The translations under genes were made by a program, and so were the position numbers. Shown here piece after piece: positions 1-4,950 of a DNA stretch of 5,133 nt; the stretch's first letter is position 1; each line of letters opens with the position of its first letter. Below the pieces are notes generated by a model. The model was not told the origin of the DNA. It made no database searches and was given only the letters and a program-made list of their open reading frames with translations. The stretch is from Oscillospiraceae bacterium (GTDB taxonomy: Bacteria > Bacillota > Clostridia > Oscillospirales > UBA929): assembly GCA_009784085.1 (NCBI GenBank), contig WRCJ01000096.1, positions 1 through 5,133 on the forward strand, in the 5' to 3' direction.

Positions 1-132
1 GTCTACAACCTCCTGAAACTTGACCCAGCCGCCCAAGGCATGTCCGTGAGGGCGAAGCAGGTATACTACCGCAACAACCCGGACGCAATATGCAGGCTGA
101 TCTTTGAGGTGGTTCCGGGCGCGGGGGCGTAG
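1..132 (+). CDS. C-terminal fragment of an unrecognised protein
   Basis: Frame 1 is open from the first base to a TAG at 130-132, giving 43 residues; the gene starts outside the window. The translation has a mixed, protein-like composition, with a hydrophobic stretch (LIFEVVPG) just before a short Gly/Ala tail. There is no signal peptide, membrane segment or motif I can assign, and I do not recognise the family. A terminator-like inverted repeat begins at its last base, and the next gene, purC, has its own promoter, so this gene is probably a separate transcription unit. That it is coding is inferred from the open frame and the downstream hairpins only. Confidence 0.5.
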   Translation, partial: VYNLLKLDPAAQGMSVRAKQVYYRNNPDAICRLIFEVVPGAGA

Positions 133-188
133 CCTGTATCTTCAAGAAAAACAGGCAAGGGTTTTTTCAAAAGGGGAAAAGACCCTTG
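132..188 (+). terminator. Two overlapping hairpins after the first gene; possible terminator
   Basis: Two inverted repeats share base C156. The first pairs GCCTGT (132-137) with ACAGGC (151-156) around a 13-nt loop and is followed, five bases later, by six T's (162-167). The second is a 13-bp stem pairing 156-168 with 176-188 (one G-T wobble, 7-nt loop); its left arm contains that T-run. Only one can form at a time. The first resembles a weak intrinsic terminator for the upstream gene. The second lacks a T-run on its plus-strand side, although read on the minus strand it is followed by a short T-rich stretch. Termination here is an inference. Confidence 0.35.
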
Positions 189-374
189 GTCGGCGTGCGC
201 TTACGGCTTCAGAGCATGTGTTTCCCGCCGAAAGCGCGGGATTGACGGGGCGCGGCGGCGTCCTGCTGGGCGGGGTGCGGGGGGCTATTGTCATGGCCCG
301 AACCGATGGGGCAGGACGCTGCGAACTCTCGCTCCGCTTTTCATGCGATTGCCCTGTTGTCGTGCGATTTCCCC
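189..374. other. Gene-free, hairpin-rich region upstream of the purC promoter
   Basis: I find no credible gene here. A plus-strand frame stays open from 104 to 397, but it lacks a ribosome binding site and overlaps the end of the first gene. The visible structure is inverted repeats: TCCCGC (223-228) with GCGGGA (236-241), and a 12-bp arm pair 255-266 with 311-322 (nine perfect central pairs plus a wobble and two more) enclosing a smaller 6-bp stem 282-287/294-299. A direct repeat, TGCGATTnCCC, occurs at 344-354 and 363-373 just before the -35 box. No known riboswitch consensus was recognised. Confidence 0.45.
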
Positions 375-403
375 TTGACATGCCGGATGGCCTGTGATAT
401 ATA
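375..403 (+). promoter_or_regulatory. purC operon promoter, sigma-A type
   Basis: A perfect -35 box TTGACA (375-380) is followed by a 17-bp spacer and a -10 hexamer TATATA (398-403, 4 of 6 consensus). A TG at 395-396, one base before the hexamer, makes it an extended -10. The predicted transcription start is near 410, giving a leader of about 65 nt before purC. A second, better-matching hexamer, TATAAG at 402-407, would need a 21-bp spacer and is less likely. This is the only strong promoter seen ahead of the pur operon. Confidence 0.7.
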
Positions 404-426
404 TAAGGGGAGCCAAAATATCGTTG

Positions 427-463
427 AGGCGTAGCGGGATACCTTGTCCGTCGCGCCTTTTTT
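427..463 (+). terminator. Attenuator-like hairpin in the purC leader
   Basis: Bases 427-432 pair with 453-458 (AGGCGT with GCGCCT, one G-U wobble). After a 1x1 mismatch (A433/C452), 434-438 pair with 447-451 around an 8-nt loop. The stem's last base starts a run of six T's (458-463). This is the form of an intrinsic terminator, yet it lies downstream of the promoter and ends directly before the purC Shine-Dalgarno sequence (464-469). If the promoter is real, it can only act on the pur operon transcript, as an attenuator. No antiterminator arm or ligand-binding domain was recognised in the short leader, so the controlling signal is unknown. Confidence 0.5.
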
Positions 464-469
464 AAGGAG
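464..469 (+). promoter_or_regulatory. purC ribosome binding site
   Basis: AAGGAG abuts the first in-frame ATG (470) with no spacing, so that codon cannot be the start. GTG at 476 lies 6 nt downstream and ATG at 482 lies 12 nt downstream; both share the purC frame. The site follows directly on the T-run of the leader hairpin. CCTT (456-459) could also pair with AAGG (464-467) across four T's, hiding the site, but only when the larger hairpin is not formed. Confidence 0.8.
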
Positions 470-475
470 ATGAAT

Positions 476-1327
476 GTGAAAATGAAAAAGATTCGCAGTG
501 GCAAGGTAAGGGAAATCTACGAAGTTTCGGACAGCCAACTGGTCATCGTCACCACAGACAGGATATCCGCCTTCGACGTCATCCTGTCCAAGCCCGTGGA
601 AGGCAAAGGGAAGGTACTCAATGCCGTGTCCACCTTCTGGTTCGACTACACCCGGGACATCGTCCCCAACCATGTCCTCTCCACCGACCTGCGCGATATG
701 CCGGAATTCTTCCACAAAGAGGAGTTCGAGGGCCGTACGATGTTGGTCAAGCGGCTATCGATATTGCCCTTTGAATGTATTGTCAGGGGCTATGTGTTTG
801 GAAATATGTGGGAAGCCTACACCAAAGGGCAGCCATTTTGCGGGCAGATGATCGAGGGGGACTACCAACTGGCTGAGAAGCTGGGCGCCCCGATCTTTAC
901 GCCGTCGACCAAAGCCGACGAGGGGCATGATGTGTATATTTCCTACCAGGACATGGCCGGACAGCTCGGCGCGAGCCTGGCTGATAAGATCAGGGATATA
1001 TCGATGAAGCTCTATAACACTTGCTATGAGTACGCTTACCGGAAGGGCATCATCATCGCGGACACCAAGTTCGAGTTCGGCCTCGATTCGCAGGGCGCCC
1101 TTGTCTTAGCGGACGAGATCTTCACGCCGGATTCCAGCCGTTTCTGGAACCTGGCCGATTACCGGGTTGGCGTTTCGCCGAAAAGCTATGATAAGCAGTT
1201 CGTGCGCGATTGGTTGCAAGACAACAAGTTGGACGGCGAGATGCGCTTTGGCGGCGTGCCCGACGAGGTGTTGCGGAAGACATCGGAGATCTACGCGGAG
1301 TGCTTGAGGAGGCTACGGGATGCCTGA
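476..1327 (+). CDS. purC: SAICAR synthetase (PurC)
   Basis: This enzyme, phosphoribosylaminoimidazole-succinocarboxamide synthase (EC 6.3.2.6), joins CAIR and aspartate with ATP to form SAICAR in cytosolic purine synthesis. The protein is about 283 residues, the longer PurC form. From the GTG at 476, the N-terminal ATP-binding segment GKVREIYEV is near residues 9-17, the first family signature near 97-110 (LPFECIVRGYVFGN), the TPSTKADEGHD segment near 142-152, and a perfect second signature (IADTKFEFG) at 194-202, followed by DEIFTPDSSRFW. The first signature ends Gly-Asn where the classical pattern has Gly-Ser. The start is chosen by ribosome-binding-site spacing; ATG 482 fits the usual family N-terminus equally well, and ATG 470 is too close. 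It is the first operon gene and overlaps purB by 8 bp. Confidence 0.96.
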   Translation: MKMKKIRSGKVREIYEVSDSQLVIVTTDRISAFDVILSKPVEGKGKVLNAVSTFWFDYTRDIVPNHVLSTDLRDMPEFFHKEEFEGRTMLVKRLSILPFECIVRGYVFGNMWEAYTKGQPFCGQMIEGDYQLAEKLGAPIFTPSTKADEGHDVYISYQDMAGQLGASLADKIRDISMKLYNTCYEYAYRKGIIIADTKFEFGLDSQGALVLADEIFTPDSSRFWNLADYRVGVSPKSYDKQFVRDWLQDNKLDGEMRFGGVPDEVLRKTSEIYAECLRRLRDA

Positions 1328-2747
1328 CCGCTATGAGAACCCCCTGTGCAAGCGATACGCCAGCCGGGAGATGCAGTTTATCTTCTCGGACGATTACAAG
1401 TTTTCCACGTGGCGCCTGCTTTGGGTGGCGTTGGCGGAAAGCCAGCGGGAGCTGGGGCTCGGCATCACGGATGAGCAAATCGGCGAGATGAAGGCCCATA
1501 TCCACGACATCAACTACGAGACGGCGCAGAGGCTGGAGAGGGAGACCAGGCATGACGTCATGGCGCATATCCGGGCCTACGGCGAGCAATGCCCGCTGGC
1601 GGCGTCCATCATCCATTTGGGCGCCACCTCCTGCTACGTGGGCGACAACACCGACATCATCTTGCAGCGCGAGGCGCTCCTCCGCGTGAAAAAAATGCTT
1701 GTCAGCGCCATCGCTTCCCTGTATCGTGTCGCTGACAAGTATAAATCCTTGCCCTGCTTGGCATTCACCCATTTCCAAGCGGCGCAGCCCACCACCTTCG
1801 GCAAGCGCGCCACCCTCTGGATGCAGGATCTGCTGTTCGACCTTGCGCATCTCGACTTTGTGCTGGGCGACCTCAAGCTCTTGGGGTGCAAGGGGACGAC
1901 CGGCACCGGCGCCAGTTTCCTCGAACTGTTCGACGGCGACCACGATAAGGTCATGGAGCTGGAGCGCAGCATAGCGGGGAAAATGGGTTTTGACAGCATA
2001 TACGCCGTCAGCGGCCAGACCTATTCGCGCAAGATCGACTACTACACGCTGTCGGTGCTGTCCGGCATCGCCCAGAGCGCCGCCAAGTTTTCGAACGACA
2101 TCCGGTTGTTGTCCCATCTCAAGGAGGTCGACGAACCCTTCGAGTCCTCCCAGGTCGGGTCGAGCGCGATGGCGTACAAGCGCAACCCGATGAGAAGCGA
2201 GCGCATCGCCTCGCTGGCCCGGTATCTGATGGTCGATGCCCTCAACCCGGCGTTGACCGCTGGCGCCCAATGGTTGGAGAGGACGCTGGACGATTCGGCC
2301 AACCGGCGCATCTCGATCCCCGAGGCCTTTTTGGCCACCGACGCCATCCTCTCTTTGCTCATCAATATTTCGGATGGCCTGACGGTTTTCCCCCGGATGA
2401 TGCAAAAGCATCTGGAAGAGGAACTCCCCTTTATGGCCACGGAGAATATCCTGATGCACTGCGTGAAGAAGGGCGGGGACCGGCAAGCCCTGCACGAGGC
2501 GATCCGGCGCCATGCCGTGGCGGCCGCGCGGCGGATAAAAGGGGAGGGCGGGGACAACGACCTGATTGCCCGCATCCTGTCCGACGAGGCGTTCGGCCTC
2601 GACGAGGGGGAAATGGGCGCGTTGCTGAAAGCCGAGGGCTTCACCGGCCGGGCAAAAGAGCAGGCGGAGGCGTTCTTGGCCGAAGTCCGCCCCTTGCTCG
2701 ACGCCAACAGGGAAGACATCGGCATCGATGTGCAAATCACGGTGTAA
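1320..2747 (+). CDS. purB: Adenylosuccinate lyase (PurB)
   Basis: Adenylosuccinate lyase (EC 4.3.2.2) is a fumarase/aspartase-superfamily enzyme that removes fumarate twice in purine synthesis: from SAICAR to give AICAR, and from adenylosuccinate to give AMP. At 475 residues it is the longer, animal-like type. Visible elements are KRYAS (11-15, phosphate binding), TRHDVMAH (76-83), GATS..GDNTD (101-112), THFQAAQP (150-157, with the catalytic-type His151), KGTTGTGASF (191-200), the superfamily signature GSSAMAYKRNPM (280-291, with the catalytic loop serine) and DDSANRRIS (324-332). Ala285 sits where many homologues have Pro. The start ATG at 1320 follows GAGGAGG (1306-1312) by 7 nt and overlaps the purC stop, suggesting translational coupling. 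All expected catalytic segments are present, so it should be active as a homotetramer, the usual family form. Confidence 0.97.
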   Translation: MPDRYENPLCKRYASREMQFIFSDDYKFSTWRLLWVALAESQRELGLGITDEQIGEMKAHIHDINYETAQRLERETRHDVMAHIRAYGEQCPLAASIIHLGATSCYVGDNTDIILQREALLRVKKMLVSAIASLYRVADKYKSLPCLAFTHFQAAQPTTFGKRATLWMQDLLFDLAHLDFVLGDLKLLGCKGTTGTGASFLELFDGDHDKVMELERSIAGKMGFDSIYAVSGQTYSRKIDYYTLSVLSGIAQSAAKFSNDIRLLSHLKEVDEPFESSQVGSSAMAYKRNPMRSERIASLARYLMVDALNPALTAGAQWLERTLDDSANRRISIPEAFLATDAILSLLINISDGLTVFPRMMQKHLEEELPFMATENILMHCVKKGGDRQALHEAIRRHAVAAARRIKGEGGDNDLIARILSDEAFGLDEGEMGALLKAEGFTGRAKEQAEAFLAEVRPLLDANREDIGIDVQITV

Positions 2748-2761
2748 TCGATTAGTCATTG

Positions 2762-2767
2762 TATAAT
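2762..2767 (+). promoter_or_regulatory. Possible internal -10 box before purA
   Basis: A perfect TATAAT lies in the 51-bp AT-rich gap between purB and purA, 31 bp before the purA start. No -35 box is visible at 16-19 bp upstream (that stretch is GC-rich purB coding sequence), and the preceding TG lacks the one-base gap of an extended -10. The same hexamer is the left arm of a 6-bp inverted repeat with ATTATA (2777-2782). A weak internal promoter is possible, but chance in AT-rich DNA is just as likely. Confidence 0.25.
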
Positions 2768-2798
2768 CACAGTTTAATTATATGGGAGGCGACAGTAT

Positions 2799-4136
2799 AT
2801 GCTAGCAGCGATCGTCGGCGTCAACTGGGGCGATGAAGGGAAAGGCCGCATGGTCGACTTGCTCTCACAGGACTATGACGTAGTTTGCCGCTGCCAGGGC
2901 GGCAACAACGCTGGACACACGGTGGTCAACGATAAGGGCCGGTTCATCTTGAATCTCCTACCCTCCGGCATCCTGCGCGACGGCGCCATGAATGTCATGG
3001 GTACGGGCATGGTGATCGACATCGCCCACCTGTGCGGGGAGATAGACGCCTTGGAGGCGAAGGGGGTCGCTGTCAGCCCAGACAACCTGAAAATCAGCGA
3101 CAAGGCCATGATCTGCCTGCCATGCCACAAGTTGCAAGATATCCTGGAGGAAGACAGGCTGGGCGACAAAAAGCAGGGGTCCACCCGGCGCGGCATCGCG
3201 CCTGCCTACAGCGATAAGTATATGCGGAAGGGGCTACGGATGGGCGATTTGCTGGACACGGACGCGCTGGCGTGGAAACTGTCCGACTTCCTCGCGTGGA
3301 AGGCCCTGACACTCAAGGGATACGACAGCGGCGGCGCCGCCGGCGCCGATACCGGCACGGCCGCCGGTACTGCCGCCACCGCCACCACCGACACCGACAC
3401 CGATCTCTCCGGCATCCCGGGCTGGGTCGCACACTATGGGGCGCGGTTGGCGCCGTTTGTGGCCGATACGTCGGAGTACCTCTATGAGGCTCTCGGTAGC
3501 GGCAAGGATATCCTGTTCGAGGCCCAATTGGGCGCCCTCCGGGACATCGATTACGGCATCTACCCCTACACGACCTCCTCCCAGACGCTGGCGGCCTACA
3601 CCCCCATTGGCGCGGGCATCCCCGGCGCCAAACTGGATCTGGTGATAGGCGTGATGAAGGCGTATTCCAGCAGTGTGGGCGGCGGGCCGTTTGTCGTGGA
3701 GATGTTCGGGGAGGAAGCCAAAGCCCTGCGGGAGGCCGGCGCCGAGTATGGCGCCGCCACGGGCCGCCCGCGGCGCGTGGGCGCGTTCGACGTCCCCGCC
3801 AGCCGCTACGGCGCGCGTCTGCAGGGCGTTGACCAGTTGGCGCTGACCAAGTTGGACGTGCTGAGCTATATGGAAAAGATCCCGGTCTGTGTCGCCTACG
3901 AAATCGACGGCGAACAAACCGAGAACTTCCCATCGGTCGACAAATTATTCAAGGCCAAACCCGTGTTCGAATACCTGGAGGGATTCCACACCGATATCTC
4001 CCTGTGCCGGAAGGCGGAGGATCTGCCCGGCGCGGCCATCCGCTATGTCCGCTATCTTGAGCGGGCCGTGGGATGCCCCATCAAGTACGTATCGGTGGGC
4101 CCGGGCAGGGACGATTACCTTCTGCTGCAGGAGTAG
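2799..4136 (+). CDS. purA: Adenylosuccinate synthetase (PurA)
   Basis: Adenylosuccinate synthetase (EC 6.3.4.4) joins IMP and aspartate using GTP, the first committed step from IMP to AMP. The protein has 445 residues. Key elements are the P-loop WGDEGKG (10-16, with catalytic-type Asp12), NAGHT (37-41, His40), the signature QGSTRRGIAPAYSDK (126-140), Arg143 in the IMP-contacting position, the aspartate loop ATGRPRR (320-326), the guanine-recognition TKLD (350-353) and the C-terminal SVGPGR (432-437). Residues 176-203 form a Gly/Ala/Thr/Asp low-complexity stretch that, by comparison with remembered homologues, adds about 20 residues in a variable surface region; the flanking catalytic segments are intact. 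The start ATG follows GGGAGG (2784-2789) by 9 nt. It is probably co-transcribed with purCB. The stop lies 11 bp from the convergent phoU stop, with no terminator visible. Confidence 0.97.
   Translation: MLAAIVGVNWGDEGKGRMVDLLSQDYDVVCRCQGGNNAGHTVVNDKGRFILNLLPSGILRDGAMNVMGTGMVIDIAHLCGEIDALEAKGVAVSPDNLKISDKAMICLPCHKLQDILEEDRLGDKKQGSTRRGIAPAYSDKYMRKGLRMGDLLDTDALAWKLSDFLAWKALTLKGYDSGGAAGADTGTAAGTAATATTDTDTDLSGIPGWVAHYGARLAPFVADTSEYLYEALGSGKDILFEAQLGALRDIDYGIYPYTTSSQTLAAYTPIGAGIPGAKLDLVIGVMKAYSSSVGGGPFVVEMFGEEAKALREAGAEYGAATGRPRRVGAFDVPASRYGARLQGVDQLALTKLDVLSYMEKIPVCVAYEIDGEQTENFPSVDKLFKAKPVFEYLEGFHTDISLCRKAEDLPGAAIRYVRYLERAVGCPIKYVSVGPGRDDYLLLQE
3324..3407 (+). repeat. Low-complexity trinucleotide-like tract inside purA
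   Basis: This in-frame segment is built almost wholly from GGC, GCC, ACC and GAC/GAT codons, including the 12-bp palindrome GGCGGCGCCGCC (3330-3341) and a threefold ACC-GAC/GAT run near its end. It encodes purA residues 176-203, rich in Gly, Ala, Thr and Asp. The composition and repeat form suggest growth by replication slippage. It sits between the helix after the IMP-contacting Arg143 and the conserved segment starting near residue 206, a region that varies among PurA proteins. Confidence 0.7.
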
Positions 4137-4147
4137 AGGCCATCCTT

Positions 4148-4786
4148 TCAGCACTTCGCGCCGGTGATAAAGTAGACCACCCATTCGGCGATGTTCTGGG
4201 CATGGTCCCCGATGCGCTCGAAATACTTGGCGATCATCAGCAGATCCAGGCAGGCGCCGCCGTGGTTGCTGTCTGTGAGGATGAGGTTGATCAATTCCTC
4301 TTTGACCCTATCAAAGAGCCTGTCGATCACGTCGTCGTACTCGATCACGCGGCGCGCCTTGTCTAGATCGCTGCCCACAAAAGAATCCACGCTGTCGGAC
4401 AGCATCTTGATGGCGGCGCGGGCCATGTCGCCGATGTGGATGTCGCTCTTGACCGCGCTGCCCACCATAAAGACGGACAGTTTCGCGATGTCGGCTGCTT
4501 GATCGCCGATGCGCTCCATGTTGGCGATAATCCCTTGGGCTGCCGTAATCTGGCGCAGATCGCCGGCCACCGGTTGCTCCCGCAGCAGCAACTTCACGCA
4601 AAAGGTCTCGATCATCCGCTCTTTGAGGTTGATCTCCTGCTCCAGTTCGGCCACCTTCTCCCTGGACGCGGTGTTCTCCTCGATCAAACCGCGCACGGCG
4701 TTTCCGATCGCCTCCTCGCACAGCGCGCCCAAGCCGATCAAGTCGATGTGCAATTTTTCCAGCATCTTTCTGTAACTGTCACGCAT
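4148..4786 (-). CDS. phoU: Phosphate-signalling protein PhoU
   Basis: PhoU is a cytosolic, peripheral helical protein that links the Pst phosphate transporter to the PhoR/PhoB (PhoP)-type two-component system and dampens the Pho response. The 212-residue protein has the family's tandem two-domain form, with one metal-binding-type motif in each half: MERIGDQAADIAK (90-102) and FERIGDHAQNIAEW (189-202). The length is near the family norm. The start ATG at 4786-4784 lies 8 nt after GGGAGG (plus-strand 4795-4800). An upstream in-frame ATG at 4846 would add 20 residues encoded by promoter and G-run sequence and is rejected. No pst genes adjoin it: a sugar ABC gene lies upstream behind a terminator and purA converges downstream, so it appears to be transcribed alone. 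Confidence 0.93.
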   Translation of the reverse strand: MRDSYRKMLEKLHIDLIGLGALCEEAIGNAVRGLIEENTASREKVAELEQEINLKERMIETFCVKLLLREQPVAGDLRQITAAQGIIANMERIGDQAADIAKLSVFMVGSAVKSDIHIGDMARAAIKMLSDSVDSFVGSDLDKARRVIEYDDVIDRLFDRVKEELINLILTDSNHGGACLDLLMIAKYFERIGDHAQNIAEWVVYFITGAKC

Positions 4787-4811
4787 CAGCCAAACCTCCC
4801 TTTTCCCCCCC

Positions 4812-4840
4812 ATTGTAATACGGTTTGGGGATAAATGCAA
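4812..4840 (-). promoter_or_regulatory. phoU promoter
   Basis: On the minus strand, TTGCAT (4840-4835, 3 of 6 but with the key TTG) is followed by a 17-bp spacer and TACAAT (4817-4812, 5 of 6). The expected start is near 4805, leaving a leader of about 20 nt that contains the GGGAGG ribosome binding site. The spacer includes TTATCCCCAAA, a degenerate copy of the ATCCCCA core found in the repeats just upstream, so a repeat-binding regulator could touch the promoter itself; that is inference. Confidence 0.5.
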
Positions 4841-4846
4841 TAACAA

Positions 4847-4898
4847 ATGGGGATACGATATGGGGATACGATATGGGGATATGATATGGGGATGTGAT
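4847..4898. repeat. Four tandem 13-bp repeats upstream of phoU
   Basis: Four head-to-tail 13-bp units run without gaps: 4847-4859 and 4860-4872 are identical (ATGGGGATACGAT), 4873-4885 differs by one base (ATGGGGATATGAT), and 4886-4898 has further changes (ATGGGGATGTGAT). The ATGGGGAT core is unchanged in all four. A fifth, degenerate GGGGATAaAT lies at 4827-4836. The array starts 7 bp upstream of the phoU -35 box and ends exactly at the U-tract of the neighbouring terminator. It could be a regulator-binding array or a slippage-born minisatellite. There are no spacers, so it is not a CRISPR array. Confidence 0.9.
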
Positions 4899-4937
4899 AA
4901 AAACCGGGACGGAATGCGAATGCATCCGCCCCGGCTT
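4899..4937 (-). terminator. Intrinsic terminator of the sugar ABC ATPase gene
   Basis: On the minus strand, 4937-4922 pairs with 4917-4901 to form a 16-bp stem with a single bulged base (4911), a few G-U wobbles and a 4-nt loop (4921-4918). The CCGGGGC core gives it strength, and it runs into five T's (4903-4899). It begins 13 bp after the ATPase stop codon. The plus-strand side has only a broken T-run, so it works mainly in the minus direction. It separates the ABC gene from phoU. Confidence 0.9.
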
Positions 4938-4950
4938 CTTTCGCGGTATA

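Noticed and set aside
156..188. Minus-strand terminator
   Set aside because: The stem is followed by a T-rich stretch when read on the minus strand, but there is no minus-strand gene to its right for it to end.
296..326. Two CGAA-containing sites resembling Bacillus PurR PurBoxes
   Set aside because: They are in the same orientation rather than inverted, lie about 22 bp apart in GC-rich flanks lacking the A/T-rich PurBox ends, and so fit the consensus poorly.
104..397. 97-codon open frame on the plus strand upstream of purC
   Set aside because: It overlaps the end of the first gene, has no ribosome binding site, runs through several inverted repeats and the purC promoter, and its translation looks like no protein family.
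424..465. Possible 13-residue leader peptide starting at TTG 424
   Set aside because: The only ribosome-binding-like sequence (406-412) lies at the predicted transcript start, the start codon is weak, and there is no run of informative regulatory codons.
404..475. Purine, PRPP or ppGpp riboswitch before purC
   Set aside because: The leader is only about 65 nt and none of the conserved segments I know for these classes is visible.
1122..2759. Long minus-strand open frame (545 codons) opposite purB
   Set aside because: It lies antisense to clearly conserved purC and purB motifs; long shadow frames are expected in GC-rich coding DNA.
3234..3933. Minus-strand open frames opposite the purA insertion
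   Set aside because: Arg/Gly-rich translations come from the GC-rich repeat tract in the wrong frame; purA is certain on the plus strand.
4787..4846. 20-residue N-terminal extension of PhoU from ATG 4846
   Set aside because: It would translate the promoter and a run of G's and has no ribosome binding site; ATG 4786 has GGGAGG at 8 nt and fits the family N-terminus.
4847..4898. CRISPR-like or replication-origin iteron array
   Set aside because: Units are contiguous with no spacers, too short for CRISPR repeats, and no replication or cas gene is nearby.
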